DNA of 64,000 nt from Flabesymbios commensalis (Eukaryota; Annelida; Polychaeta; Terebellida; Flabelligeridae): assembly GCA_964017125.1 (NCBI GenBank), contig OZ024914.1:30439149-30503148 (forward strand). The letters are read 5' to 3'. The translations under genes were made by a program, and so were the position numbers. The notes under the pieces are model-generated. The model was not told the origin of the DNA. It was given only the letters and a program-made list of their open reading frames with translations, and ran no database searches. Below, one piece after another: positions 45,405 to 56,934 of this stretch. The first letter of the stretch is position 1. The number at the start of each line of letters is the position of its first letter.

Positions 45405-46850
45405 TCCATCACGCCATGGTGATGGATTTGTGTGTGTTTTCATACATGCATGCCTTCGTGCACTTGTCATACGTGAGCGAGCGTGTGCTTGCACGAGCGC
45501 ATGTGTGTATGTTTGCTGTTCCATCTAGCCCTGATGATGGGTTTGTGTGTGTTTTCATACATGCCTGCCTTCTCGCACTCGTCATACGTGAGCGAGCGTG
45601 TGCTTGCACGAGCGCATGTGTGTAGGCTATGTTTGCTGTTCCATCTAGCCCTGATGATGGATTTGTGTGTGTTTTCATACATGCCTGCCTTCGTGCACCC
45701 ATCATACGTGAGCGAGCGTGTGCTTGCACGAGCGCATGTGTGTATGTTTGCTGTTCCATCTAGCCCTGATGATGGATTTGTGTGTGTTTTCATACATGCC
45801 TGCCTTCGCGCACTCGTCATACATGAGCGAGCGTGTGCTTGCACGAGCGCATGTGTGTAGGCTATGTTTACTGTTCCATCTAGCCCTGATGATGGATTTG
45901 TGTGTTTTCATACATGCCTGCCTTCGTGCACCCGTCATACGTGAGCGAGCGTGTGCTTGCACGAGCGCATGTGTGTATGTTTGCTGTCCCATCTAGCCCT
46001 GATAATGGATTTGTGTGTGTTTTCATACATGCCTGCCTTCGTGCACCCGTCATACGTGAGCGAGCGTGTGCTTGCACGAGCGCATGTGTGTATGTTTGCT
46101 GTTCCATCTAGCCCTGATGATGGATTTGAGTGTGTTTTCATACATGCCTGCCTTCGTGCACCCGTCATACGTGAGCGAGCGTGTGCTTGCACGAGCGCAT
46201 GTGTGTATGTTTGTTGTTCCATCTAGCACTGATGTTCAGCGATCATTATCTGTAATTTTACATTGATCCAATAGGATGATATGCTGTACATTCCGTGCAT
46301 GCATGAGTTGTTCATCTAACCTTTTGTTGTATTACTGAATCTTGTTGAGGTATGTATAATTGAAATTGATGGATTTGTGTGTGTTTTTATACATGCCTGC
46401 CTTCGTGCACCCGTCATACGTGAGCGAGCGTGTGCTTGCACGAGCGCATGTGTGTATGTTTGTTGTTCCATCTAGCCCTGATGATGGATTTGTGTGTGTT
46501 TTCATACTTGCCTGCCTTCGCGCACCTGACATACGTGAGCGAGCGTGTGCTTGCACGAGTGCATGTGTGTATGTTTGGTCTTCCATCTAGCCCTGATGAT
46601 GGATTTGGGTGTGTTTTCATACATGCCTGCCTTCGTGCACCTGTCATATGTGAGCGAGCATGTGCTTGCACGAGTGCATGTGTGTATGTTTGTTGTTCCA
46701 TCTAGCCCTGATGTTCAGTGATCATTATCTGTAATTTTACATTGATCCAATAGGATGATATGCTGTACATTCCGTGCATGCATGAGTTGTTCATCTAACC
46801 TTTTGTTGTATTACTGAATCTTGTTGAGGTATGTATAATTGAAATTTACT
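45405..46850. repeat. 115-bp minisatellite with higher-order structure, copy A
   Basis: Units of about 115 bp contain GATGATGGATTTGTGTGTG, CATACATGCCTGCC, ACGTGAGCGAGCGTGTGC and TTGCACGAGCGCATGTGTG. Seven units (45405-46230), a 150-bp linker (GATGTTCAGCGATCATTATC to GGTATGTATAATTGAAA), three units, then the linker again. 115 is not a multiple of three, so frames rotate from unit to unit; the Cys/Val/Ala-rich open frames on both strands are artefacts. Confidence 0.95.
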
Positions 46851-47011
46851 TGCCAATATTAAATTACAATATATTAGAACGTCTATCTGAAATGTAGCCT
46901 ACCGTTTTCAGCCTTTTTTATCTGTTCTTCAAACAAGATAATTTGAAGGAAAATTAATCATTAAATTTGCTAGATTTGCATAATTTTATTTTCAAATGGT
47001 GTATGCTTCAG

Positions 47012-47078
47012 TAATTTTTACCCACTTGAAGTTGTGGGTCGCGGCAGCGAGACACAACTTCATGTGGGTAAAAATGGA
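47012..47078. repeat. Hairpin repeat (ACTTGAAGTTGTG type), copy A
   Basis: The arms TTTTTACCCACTTGAAGTTG and CAACTTCATGTGGGTAAAAA enclose TGGGTCGCGGCAGCGAGACA. It is present at the same place in copy B (59962-60030). Confidence 0.85.
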
Positions 47079-47579
47079 TTTTTTGTATAATGTAGTTCTT
47101 CAAGGCATGTTACAGAGTCAATGAAAATGTTGTCAGTCATATTTCAGAGTCAATTTTCTGTCATGTTTCAGAGTCAATTTTTGTTACTTCCCAGTGGGTA
47201 ATCAGCATCAATAATTAAGTAATTTCTTCACGTTATTATAATAAAAGGCATAATATTGTTGTCTGTTTATCTTTGCATCGTCAAATTTACATATTCATTA
47301 GTAATATAGTCCTGTGTTGTTTTCTATTCATTTTTCTTTCTTTTGTTTTTATTTCAGGAAAATGCATTGCTTATTGTATCTAATGTTTTTTAATAGCGCT
47401 GTACATGTATTTAAGTATAATAAGTATTGGAGGTGTGAACTAGTAATCCATCCCGACATAATCTAGTTTTATCTATTTACAAAGAAATAACTTTTATTTG
47501 GAAAAAAGAGAGCCAACGGTATACTATATATTATTTTAAGTCACAACATATTGGGGACTATTTATACTAAATTACTTTT

Positions 47580-47650
47580 ACCTCTTTCCGTGCGGGGACC
47601 GACTTTAGACGTCAGAATCTAACGTCGATCCCCGCACTGAAAGGTTTAAG
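47580..47650. repeat. Palindrome with GTGCGGGGACCGAC arms, copy A
   Basis: The arms ACCTCTTTCCGTGCGGGGA and TCCCCGCACTGAAAGGTTT flank a centre GACGTCAGAATCTAACGTC. The copy B version (60538-60615) has an extra 7-bp TAACGTC. Probably a short foldback MITE. Confidence 0.75.
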
Positions 47651-48479
47651 TCACAGGATATTGAGCACCATTTATACAAAATTACTTTTAATCTATTTAA
47701 TGTGTGTCGTGATCGCGAGACGTCACATGTGAAGCTGGCTTGTTTTATTAATTCACTCCTCTAAGTTTAGTTAAGACCTGACCATGGGTGGCACCTTGAC
47801 GTGGTGGTCAGGCTTACTCTGTTACCAAGACACCCTGTTTTATTAAGGCATGTATTTTTTTATACAGAGATGCTGTAATTCGACAATAATGACATGTGAA
47901 AGCCACGCAAGTATGAAAACTGCGCAAAAATAACTTTGTTGTAAATCATCACCGTAAAACGCAATGTAAAGTTTCACACAATATTTTGTAAAGAAAAAAA
48001 TTCACACAAAATTAAATACAGATAACCATTTTATCTATAGTGAATAGATACATATATCAAAACAAAATTCTCAAGATAATTATATTATTCAGTGGAATAG
48101 AGCAATTTCGATCAGTTATGACAAAATTATTTACACATCATAAATCTCATCTTGCGATGAATTCATTAAATTGTAAACAAGCCTAGCTACCCATTTTTTG
48201 TATTTTCAAAAAATAGTTTTCAATTTGTCCCTTGTATTGTGCGGGATTAATGGTTCAAAACAAAACGATATAAATGTAGCACATGGAAGTTTCGGGAAAC
48301 GAATAGGCCTACAAATTTCTTGTCCAACGCACAAAGCAGATTTTCACTATGAAAGACCAACCACTCACCCATTTTAGTAATGCGACACAATTTCGACCCT
48401 TTTAGGCCTCAACCAAATTTCGGCGGATGCCTATTGTCGTCATACGGCGCGTCCGTCTGTGCGGTAGTCCGTCCGCCAA

Positions 48480-48566
48480 TTTGTTTGTTTGTTTGTTTGT
48501 TTGTTTGTTTGTTTGTTTGTTTGTTTGTTTGTTTCTTTGTTTGTTTGTTTGTTTGTTTGTTTGTTG
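48480..48566. repeat. (TTTG)n microsatellite
   Basis: About 21 units with one CTTTG change near 48534. It begins about 70 bases beyond the right edge of copy A homology. Confidence 0.95.
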
Positions 48567-48875
48567 TCAACCATTTTGTTATCTTGATTGCCCAACTCAT
48601 TGGCTCCATTTTTAAGGGGATGTGACGTTGCAGTGTTTTTCAGCAGTCATCTTGTATTTTGTCTTTTTTGTTGTATATTAGATTTTGCCATCTCGCTGCT
48701 GGCCATCTTAGATAGTTAGCAAACATTTTGTTCCTGACAATTCATGTTCAATCAATCAGAATAGTTCCACTCAAAAGGGCTAAATAGTTCTTGGTCATTG
48801 ATCACAATCTAAGCATGTAGGCTTATAATTTACATATATTCGATCACAAAAAAAATGATATACTGTGATATGTTA

Positions 48876-48881
48876 TTTATT
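48876..48881 (-). terminator. Candidate polyadenylation signal of the transporter gene
   Basis: AATAAA on the minus strand, 8 bases after the stop codon of the exon at 48890-49035. This would give an unusually short 3' UTR. The region is AT-rich, so a chance match is possible and other AATAAA words may be used farther on. Confidence 0.35.
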
Positions 48882-48889
48882 ATACAAGA

Positions 48890-49035
48890 TTATTTTGAGC
48901 TTGATGTTTCAGTTTTTTTGCAAGGATTCTTGTATATTAGGATGACACATGTCAGTAGTATGCCACCTAATATGCCACTTGCGCCACAGATGTAGAAGGC
49001 TGTGTCCACGTCAAGAGTTACGTCCACCATCCATC
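48890..49035 (-). CDS. Last coding exon of a monocarboxylate transporter-like (SLC16/MCT) gene
   Basis: A 3' splice site TTGTTCCAG (49036-49044, minus strand) opens a phase-1 exon; with a G from the previous exon it reads GWMVDVTLDVDTAFYICGAS, a hydrophobic helix GILGGILLTCVILIY, a basic tail KNPCKK and ends TETSSSK with TAA at 48890-48892. In MCT/SLC16 proton-coupled transporters the last membrane segments follow ...GPPxAGWxxDxTxxYDxxFYxxG, and this exon starts at exactly that Gly-Trp. It would give transmembrane helix 12 and a short cytosolic tail. No other exon of the gene was found upstream (49045-64000 on the minus strand), so the preceding intron would exceed 15 kb unless an exon was missed. 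It lies in single-copy DNA between duplicon copies A and B. A retrocopy fragment is unlikely because a proper acceptor abuts the homology. Substrate cannot be inferred. Confidence 0.75.
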
Positions 49036-49192
49036 CTGGAACAAATCAAAATAACGTCGCTATTCAAATATCATGTAGGCCATGTAGGCCAAGCGCCATT
49101 CATCTTCTCAAAAAAACACTTGTGTTTGTCCCAAGATGCATATTTCTATACCAATATAATATCATGAAGACAATTTCATTGTATGTATTTAA

Positions 49193-49430
49193 CCCTTTAA
49201 CCGCCAAATTATTCAATCTGAATTTTCACCCACTTGAAGTTGTGTTTCGCTCACGCGATCCACAACTTCAAATAAGTGAACATTATTCAAATTTGACAAA
49301 ACGGAGATCAACTGTTTTCAAATAGTGCTGATTGCTGTTACATTTTATCTTTAACATGTTTAAAAGGTGGTACTTAATGTGCTAATAAAAAATGGAAACT
49401 CGAATATATGCGACACCGGCGGTTAAAGGG
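49193..49430. mobile_element. TTAA-flanked MITE, piggyBac-like (family 1, copy 4)
   Basis: TTAA at 49189-49192 and 49431-49434; perfect ends CCCTTTAACCGCC. Same orientation as 7254-7491. By position it lies in the intron just upstream of the transporter exon. Confidence 0.9.
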
Positions 49431-49521
49431 TTAAACTAAATCGTAATCCTGAACTGTCAAAATACGTTATAAACGACTCCCAAAATAGTTGTAAATATAT
49501 TGTTTGTCAAATAGATTTTGG

Positions 49522-49648
49522 TGACGTTAAATGGTGAGTTGTGTATGATCAGAAAAATGGGTTATGTTTTTTCATTAAAAAACCTGACGTTAAATGGTGA
49601 GTTGTGTATGATCAGAAAAATGGGTTATGTTTTTTCATTAAAGACCTT
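49522..49648. repeat. Two-copy 63-bp tandem duplication
   Basis: TGACGTTAAATGGTGAGTTG and TATGATCAGAAAAATGGGTT occur twice at 63-base spacing with almost no differences, so the duplication is recent. Confidence 0.9.
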
Positions 49649-49649
49649 G

Positions 49650-50326
49650 ACATTAAAATAAGTCAAATTCACACATAATTGAACTTGATGCTGTTTGTCA
49701 TACCTACTATGTTTTAAACTATTTTTGTGCGTCAAACATCAAATCCCTAGTTCAAACTGTTCATAAGACATTGCGCTGTAAAGCCACCATAAGAAAGTTA
49801 TGCTAAAACATTTATCACTTAGACAGTTAGGGGAAGATACAATATAGGCCTGTAAATACATTTTAGCAGTATAGTTTTTTTATTAAATAAGTTATTTTGT
49901 ATGCAGTTGTTGCTTTTTGATTGTTTTGGGAAGGCATTATGAGGCCTAGATAAGCGCATAAATAATGGTCAATCACTTAAACAAATCAAATCTACATAAA
50001 TTTATATCATTAACAATGTGAGAAAACTTGATACCACAGAACCTCCAAATTAGTCAAAACAAGTAGCAACTATAATAACGTCTTTCTGTGGTACATCATA
50101 TTTCTAAACCTAGCATACATGTATGCAGAACGAGCATAATGTTTTTCTTGTCAGAAAGTATTGCTGTACTTATTCATAATCCTCTCAGTCAATGTTGAAC
50201 CGACATTTCTTCTAAACAATTTCTGGAAGTTTTTTTTCCAGTTTATTTACACGTTTCGGTAAAAACAAATATAATTTTATTTACGTATATGTGTAAATCT
50301 TGTTTATTTACATGCCCAAGTAAATA
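49650..50326. other. Spacer between the transporter exon and copy B, no gene seen
   Basis: AT-rich DNA with no recognised repeat or exon. Its right edge is where copy B homology starts (ATAACCAGTAATAGCGG). Confidence 0.5.
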
Positions 50327-51555
50327 ACCAGTAATAGCGGCTGTCACAGACCTCTGGACTTCTTTCTCCTCTCCTCTCTAGCTGTGTAGGTATATAATTC
50401 AGGTTTCAAAGAAACTAATGTTTCTTCTTCTGCTACTCGTGGCCCAGGTGTAGTTTCCTCGACCCAAACTACCAGGGCCAGTTGTGACATCAGCATAAAC
50501 ATAGGCCTAACCTATGGCAAGATGTTGATGGTCAAATGTTGACCGTGAAAATAATTGTATAGACTACCATTCGAAATATCAGGTTTTATTTCACAAATAC
50601 CGCGAAATAAGAATTATATTTATTACTTACCAAATGATCTAGCTTCAAAAATACACAACAAAATTCGACCAAATTATCAGGGATGTTTCTGAGAAGATAA
50701 AAATATTATCCGAGAAAAAATTCGCACAACGATTTTAAACAGCAGCCGAGCAAATTGAAAAGGATCAGTTGAAACAGACTAGAGAATGAATATCAAGATA
50801 ATTTATATCAATTATATCAATCACTGATGCCGTATCTATTTTTGGGTTATGAGCTAATTTAGGCCATAGCCTATGGGCCTATGTCTTTATATTATATTAT
50901 GAATTTATGTGGTCTCACCACCCTAAATAAGCCAGGTGTCTACTAATAAAGGAATCATGACACAAAATATTGTTAATGTTTCTGTTCTAACTTCTGTTGA
51001 ATTAAAAACAAATACAACCAGGTTATAATTTTGTGAATATTTAATAAGCACACGTTGTTCCCGTCATGTAGGATATCAGATATAACTGTTTCATGATAAT
51101 CTCGCAGGGGTACAGTGGGTTAAAAGGATGTGTGTCTGGTCTGTAACAGAGGATAAAAATAAGAGCTAATTTTGAGCTGTTCTGACCTTTATACACGACA
51201 TGGACTGTAGCTCAAAATCTGTCTGGCTACCAAACATATATCGCACCTGTTTTTCAAAAAGGATGGATCATTTTTTGTCATGATATGCGACACTACATGT
51301 GGATATTGTCAAAAAGAGGTTAAATCGGCCCATGGAATTGTGGCACTTCACATGTATTTCAATGGGAGCGGCATCTGGGACCATGTGTCCACCCAACTGA
51401 AGAAAACACTCCTGATATGAAATGACCTGATGTCAGACACAAATTGTGCTCTATAAATTTCATGGACCCTAAAAACACCTTTGAACTTTGAAATTATATC
51501 CAGCAGCACCTCCTATTTGGAGTATCAGGCTGGAGGGGGGGAAGGGCTGGTGGAT

Positions 51556-52150
51556 TTAGTCAACCAGTTGACTCTTGAACGCTGCCACAGTTTTTGATTC
51601 TATGGCAGCTGCCGGAAGAGAATTCCAATCAGGGATAGTTCGATGCCAAAAAGAATTTTGTCCCAGTGTGGTGTTAGCTCTAAGATGTTTATAGGCCTGA
51701 TTGTGCCCACCACGTGTTCTTCTGTCCGCTGGGATTAAACGGTCATTGATAGGAATTTCGCCTAGCTCATTTAAAATTTTGAACATGCTTACAAGTCTAG
51801 AATTTTTAGGTCTTGTTTTCAAGTCAGTCCAGCCCAGGTTCTGAATGAGAGATGTCACACTGGCTGTTTGTCTATAATTTTGGGTGACAAATCTTGCTGC
51901 TGATCTTTGAATTTTTTCTAATTTATCAATATATTTTTGTCTAAAGGGATCCCAAACTGCTGAAGAGTATTCTAAAGACGATCTGACCAGGGAGAAATAA
52001 GCAGTCTCCCTTAGTTTAGGGGGACATGCCTTCAGGTTCCTCCGAAGGAAGCCCAGAGTGGAATTTGCTTTACTTGTAATTTTGTTAATGTGGGCCTCCC
52101 ATTCCAGGGTCTCACTAAGGCAAACACCAAGATATGGTGTTGATGAAACG
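51556..52150 (-). pseudogene. LINE post-RT (thumb and C-terminal) region, copy B
   Basis: Minus-strand frames read SSTPYLGVCLSETLEWEAHI, FLRRNLKACPPKLRETAYFS, RSSLEYSSAVWDPFRQKYI, LEKIQRSAARFVTQ, then a 100-codon open part with TSLIQNLGWTDLKTRPKNSR, GHNQAYKHLRANTTLGQNSF and NSLPAAAIESKTVAAFKSQL before the stop at 51556. This is the complete C-terminus of the element; frame continuity with the palm is lost through the deletion near 52185-52215. Confidence 0.85.
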
Positions 52151-52154
52151 TTCG

Positions 52155-53315
52155 CTAGTGTTTCACCTTTAAGGGTGTACTCAAATTCCAGGTTTTTATC
52201 GGGCGATACAGGCGATACAGGCGGCAGTCATCTGCAAAGAGACGAACCTGCGTGGAGACCGTGGAAGGGAGGTCATTAATATAGGTCAAAAAGAGTAGGG
52301 GTCCGAGAACAGTACCCTGGGGCACACCGAACCTCACGCGAGCTGATTCTGAAGAGCTGCCATCAACTACTACATTTTGGGTTCTATTGGTCAGAAAATT
52401 TTGAATCCAATTAAGAGTTGTTCCCCGAATTCCATAGTGGTCAAGTTTGTGCAAGAGGCGTTGGTGGGGGACAACATCAAAGGCCTTACTAAAATCCAAG
52501 ACAACAACATCTGTTTGTGTCTTGCTTTCAAAATTTCGAATAAATTCATCAGTTGTAATCAAAAGCTGGCTTTCGCATGAGTGTTTTGATCGAAAGCCAT
52601 GCTGTACAGGTGTTAAAATTTTGTTTTCCGATAAATGGGACATAATTTGTTTACAAATGATATGTTCGAGTAATTTGGCACAAACACATGTGAGGGATAT
52701 CGGCCTGTAGTTTGCCGGAGAGTGCCGATCCCCTTTTTTGAAGACTGGGGCAACATTAGCCTCTACCCAGTCATCTGGTAATTTGCCCGTCTGTAGAGAT
52801 TGGTCGAAAATAATTTTAAGAAAGGGAGATATTTCTTTGGCAGCATTCTTCAGAATTAAGTTCGGGAGTTCGTCGGGTCCAGATGCCTTTCCGCCGTTTA
52901 AACCCTCAAGTAGTTTAGTTACACCTTGAACGGTAATTTCGAATTTAGGCCTTTCAGTATTCGGTGGTCCTGCTAATTTAGGTATATTCGTGGTGTCTTC
53001 CGAGGTAAAAACTGAGCAAAATTGGTTGTTTAGTATTTCGGCCTTACGTCTGCTATCTGAATGCAGCTGACCGTTTTCCTTCAAGGGAGAGACACCATTT
53101 CCATCCTGACGTTTAGATTTAATATACCGCCAGAGTGGTTTTGAATTTTTTTGTTCTAAAGATTCAGAAAGTTTGTTTTTCAAAAAAGACCACCTGGCAG
53201 ACCTGATGGCACGCTGGGTCTGCCGTTTACATAATTTATATTTTGCCCAAAGGTCAGCTTTATTCGTACGCTTGGCTCTGCTATATAAAGATGTTTTTTT
53301 TCCGAATAGATGCAA
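52155..53315 (-). pseudogene. LINE reverse transcriptase palm region, copy B
   Basis: A frame of about 386 codons. Landmarks: KSKRQDGNGVSPLKENGQ before the RT; GGKASGPDELPNLILK (RT block 1); VAPVFKKGDRHSPANYRPIS (block 2); HGFRSKHSCESQLL; VVVLDFSKAFDVVPHQRLL (block with the first catalytic Asp); FGVPQGTVLGPLLFLTYIND; and FADDC, the catalytic Asp pair. Compared with copy C, the residues after FADDC are missing: B jumps to LYRLYRPIKTWNL where C reads LLYRPIKCRADQEQLQRDL. This removes the primer-grip side of the enzyme, so this copy cannot make a working protein. The stretch 53316-53463, joining it to the endonuclease, reads SVNENWLKLKSILNQCLNKF and PRENLPWLSKSL. Confidence 0.9.
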
Positions 53316-53463
53316 GGAGTGATTTGGATAGCCAAGGTAGATTTTCCCGAGGGGACGTCATTTTAGTTGGTATAAATTTGTTCAGGCATTGATTTAGGAT
53401 GGATTTAAGTTTCAACCAATTTTCATTAACAGAACGGCTGGGACTGTTTTCTGAAAAGGAGGT

Positions 53464-54588
53464 TCAGCAGCTCCTAATTTGTTGCCTGATAGCTTCCCAA
53501 TTAGCCTTTTTGAACTGACGCACTGGGCGGGGTTTTGTACGACGGTAGGGTGGGTCAATATCCAGTTCGGTCACAACAGCACAGTGATCCGAGATTCCAG
53601 GTACACTATGAGAAGATTTTATCAAACCAGGTTTATTTGTGATCAGGAGGTCCAAAATATTTTCTTCTCTAGTTGGTTCTTTATGAATTTGGGCCAAGGC
53701 ATGTGTATCTAGGCTTGACAAAAGCAGCTCGCATTGCGATTTGTTTGCTGCTTTAGGATCTACTACTCCATTGTCCCAGTCAATACCAGGCAGGTTAAAA
53801 TCACCTCTCAGGACAATGGTCTGATTTGAATTTTTTGGCATGAGGTCTAAAGATTTCACAAGTTCTTCTGAAGTACTAATTTTGGAGTCAGGAGGTCTAT
53901 AAAAACACCCGAGGGTTAAAGATTTTGATGCCGATATCTGAACTTTAGCCCATAAAATTTCACAGTTGGTTTCTAAATCAGGGAGGAGGGTCATGTCATA
54001 ATGTTTTCTGACAGCAATAAAGACTCCTCCTCCTCGGGCTTTCGAATTTCGATCTTTACGCAAAACTTGGTATTCAGGAGGGAAAATTTCACTGGTAGTG
54101 GTATCCTTGTCAAGCCAAGATTCAGTGCCGAGGATACAATCAGGTTGGTAGTAATTTACACATGCTAGAAAATTTGCTACTTTCCCCTTTAGGCTTCTGC
54201 AATTTATTAATAAAGTACGCCGGTTTCTTTGACGGTTTTTAGGCCTAAAGGGGGGAATTGGACTACTGTGCTGTGTGGGAGCGAAATCTGAATTCGGTGA
54301 ATTGACGTTCTCAGAGCCACTAAAATTTAGATTATCAAAATTATTAGTGGTTTCAATTTCAAACGAATGGAATAAATTTCGATCAAAATTTGGATGATTG
54401 CATCGACAGCATATCCACGAGACGTTTGTTGTGGAATATGCCAGGAAGGTGAAAGATCCCATGTCGACGCAATCTTTGTGAAACCACACATCACAACTAT
54501 CACAGCAAATTCCACGCTGCTCCCATGTGACCGGGTCTTCGCAATAGCCACATGGGAAGATCGATGACAAATTTAAGCTCCCAGACAT
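53464..54588 (-). pseudogene. LINE PHD finger and endonuclease region, copy B
   Basis: A frame of 374 codons from ATG at 54586-54588. Residues about 12-62 form a PHD-type zinc finger: CGYCEDPV, CCDSCDVWFHKDCV and CCRCNHP give the Cys4-His-Cys3 pattern. After a Ser/Asn/Pro linker, residues about 100-345 are an APE-like endonuclease with GTESWL (catalytic Glu), GCFYRPP, RGDFNLPGIDWD (Asp, Asn), LDLLITN and GISDHCAV (Asp-His). The usual GGDFN has become RGDFN. In the family this enzyme nicks the target for reverse transcription. The frame ends at a TGA that interrupts what is otherwise continuous coding into the RT. Confidence 0.9.
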
Positions 54589-54977
54589 GGGAGGACCTGG
54601 ATTAAGTTCAACCTGGCCAGAAAGTAAAATTAAAAATAAGGCTGAACCAAAATCTAATTTAGGTGGGCTGGGCTGATTTGATCCTAGACTAGGACATAGC
54701 CTGAAAATAGGTTTTACCCCACGAAAAATGCGAGAATTGAGAAAAACATGAACATGTATTGCCGGGGGGCCGAAATCAAGTACCGGTGATGTAAAAAGAA
54801 TATCATGTTCCCTGTACAGAGTGTAATCATGGAGAAAGGGGATTAACCTGGGACCAATCTCGGGAAATATTTTAGACGCTAATTTAAATTAAATGGTGTC
54901 TACAGTTGCTAAACTTAATTTTTACATACAAAGTAGCTGTAACCATTCTTAGATTTGTTGTTATGGAGCTGTAACTG

Positions 54978-55119
54978 TGACGTCACAAATTAGACTATTA
55001 TATTGTTTTTTCTTCTTGGTAACTGAAACATTGACAAGGAGAGCATCATAGGTGAGGTGATGGGCAGACATGGTGGATGATCACTGAGTATTTTGTGAAT
55101 ATAACTGGGCTAAAGTCAG
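54978..55119 (+). promoter_or_regulatory. Candidate promoter and first non-coding exon (copy B)
   Basis: CRE TGACGTCA at 54978-54985, TTATATTG downstream and donor AAGTCAG|GTAAAT after 55119. A second CRE is at 55345-55352. Sequence and spacing are almost as in copy A (41298-41439). In copy B the LINE sits about 130 bases upstream of the CRE. Confidence 0.25.
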
Positions 55120-56934
55120 GTAAATTTATAGTTAGACTACTAGATTTTGCATATGCCTACTAGAACATGCTGTATAACACAGACTTACAAGTTACATAAA
55201 TCTATGTCGCTCAGCGTATCCGTAACAAGAGTTCTACCTGTACTAATCTAGAGATCTACATCTACAAGTAACAAGTGAGCATTGTAACATTTTTGTGTGA
55301 TGTGAGACCTGCAGTGTGGTTGTTGTTTCATGTTGACTTAGTTATGACGTCACAAACTTGGATTGTTTTATCTCTCAGACGTAGTAACATGCATGGCAGC
55401 AGAAATACATGTATTCTCTTGACTTGAAAGCATTTCTGGTGACACATGTTTTAATTGTCTGTCAGTGCCTTTTACTCTTTCTTATAATTATGATAATAAG
55501 TCAATGGGAGATGGCAACATGACAATGTCAATGACATTATTCTAACATACATATGCCATGGGCTATTGGTCAATTGGCTATTTGCTGAATGCGATTAAGG
55601 AGCATCTTGGATTCTTGCCAATCTTTATTCTTGGTGATCCTTAAGTTACGAGGTTAGTAAGTTTTAACTTTAAAGATTAAACTTAAAAGTTAAAGGCGAA
55701 ATTAATGATAATATAAAATAAAGCTGCACAGTGACTGTTTACAATCTGTTTGACGGTGGAGTCAGGTCCAAAATGCATTTCGGGTATCAAGCGATTTTTA
55801 CGAAATTTTGCAACCATTAAGTTAACTTTTTATGTAGGCTTGTAGGCCTACTTTTGCAGGCATATGGCTATGCATGGGCTTATGCCATGGCTATGCAAGC
55901 ATGTATTTCATTTACAATTACAGAACTAAATAATGGCAAAACAGAATTTCTGCTCATTTCTAGACTACTCTGCATTTTCGTGACATCCGGGATGAACAAT
56001 GGTAATTCTCTGCTATATCATTAGATTAAAGGCCTATGACCTGCCATCATCCGTGATCCACAAGTTGAAAATGGTTCGACAATTTTCATGAAGATATGCA
56101 AGAGTAATCACACGTACCATAAAAATTCTACCACGCTTGTTCTGCAACAGTTGAACTGGTTTCCTGTAAATAAGCGAATTATTTTTATTTTTTGGTAGGC
56201 CTACTGATTTATTCAATTGCTCCATCCTGACCCTACTGCACCTTCTGTTAACTTTACTGCGCAGTCATCAACCATCATTGACTCTGCGCTGCGCTTCCCA
56301 AGCACTGTTAACTGTAGATATGACTAGATTAGACATAATTTAATTAGTTATATGGAAGACGTGTGATGACACATTATCATCATTTATGTCACAGCAAAAA
56401 ACCCATCTCTTCTGTCGAGCTTTTAATGCTGCATCTTAAAAATAAGACCAATACACATATGACTACAAGTAGACTGACTTTTCCCTGTGTTTCTTATTTT
56501 TTTTAATTTAACATAATTTAAATATTTAGTAAACTATCATTTGTATTAGTTATGTAAATTATAAAATATACGTTTAATATTATTACTGTTAAGCGTCATG
56601 ATGTCAGATTTAGGCGCTGTACCCATGCTATATTAAAAAGTCACTTTAAATCTGTCACTTTCGAGTTGCATGTTTTTGCTCATTGCTCATACAATTTTTA
56701 TCCTATAGTCATAAAATTTTCCAAGCGTTAGTTTCTAGTTTTACGGCACCTGCCCTGAAAATTTCAAGCAAAAATATTATGTAGTTTAAAAGTTAGACCG
56801 TTTGACATGTAGTTTTTGCGAAATATGACGCTCATCTATAAACCCATTGAACGCTATCGGCTTCAATCACGAAATTCCACTACATGTCAAATGGTCTAGC
56901 TTTTGAAATACTCATTCAAATTTCACGAAATTTT

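Larger units (their letters stand above)
39833..48410 (+). repeat. Duplicon copy A
   Basis: Collinear with copy B (50327-61378) from ATAACCAGTAATAGCGG (about 40027) to CGACCCTTTTAGGCC (48410). It keeps the empty LINE site AAAACACCTGGGACC at 41161-41174. Compared with B it has extra DNA at about 41775-41845, 42380-42636 and 42901-43545. The last is probably ancestral, because the tail copy at 39350 retains its right-hand junction word AATATCTGTT. No coding gene is seen inside. Confidence 0.9.
51481..54845 (-). mobile_element. PHD-finger CR1-type LINE, near full length (copy B)
   Basis: 3365 bp, minus strand. The copy A empty site (41161-41174) fixes the ends: ACCT at 51477-51480 and again at 54846-54849, a 4-bp target duplication or microhomology. 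The 5' side has about 250 bp of leader, then PHD finger, APE-type endonuclease, reverse transcriptase and post-RT domain. The 3' end is not poly-A but a short repeat (TTTCAAAGTTCAA), as in CR1-clade LINEs. A PHD-like zinc finger before the endonuclease is a known trait of some CR1-like families. Coding is broken by one in-frame TGA (53464-53466), a frameshift in an A-run near 53300 and a deletion of about 120 bp after the FADD motif. Confidence 0.95.

Noticed and set aside
45260-46705. Overlapping Cys/Val/Ala-rich and Arg/Ala/Thr-rich frames in the 115-bp arrays
   Set aside because: The unit is 115 bp, so frames rotate; both strands are equally open and no start or splice context exists. The array in copy B behaves the same way.
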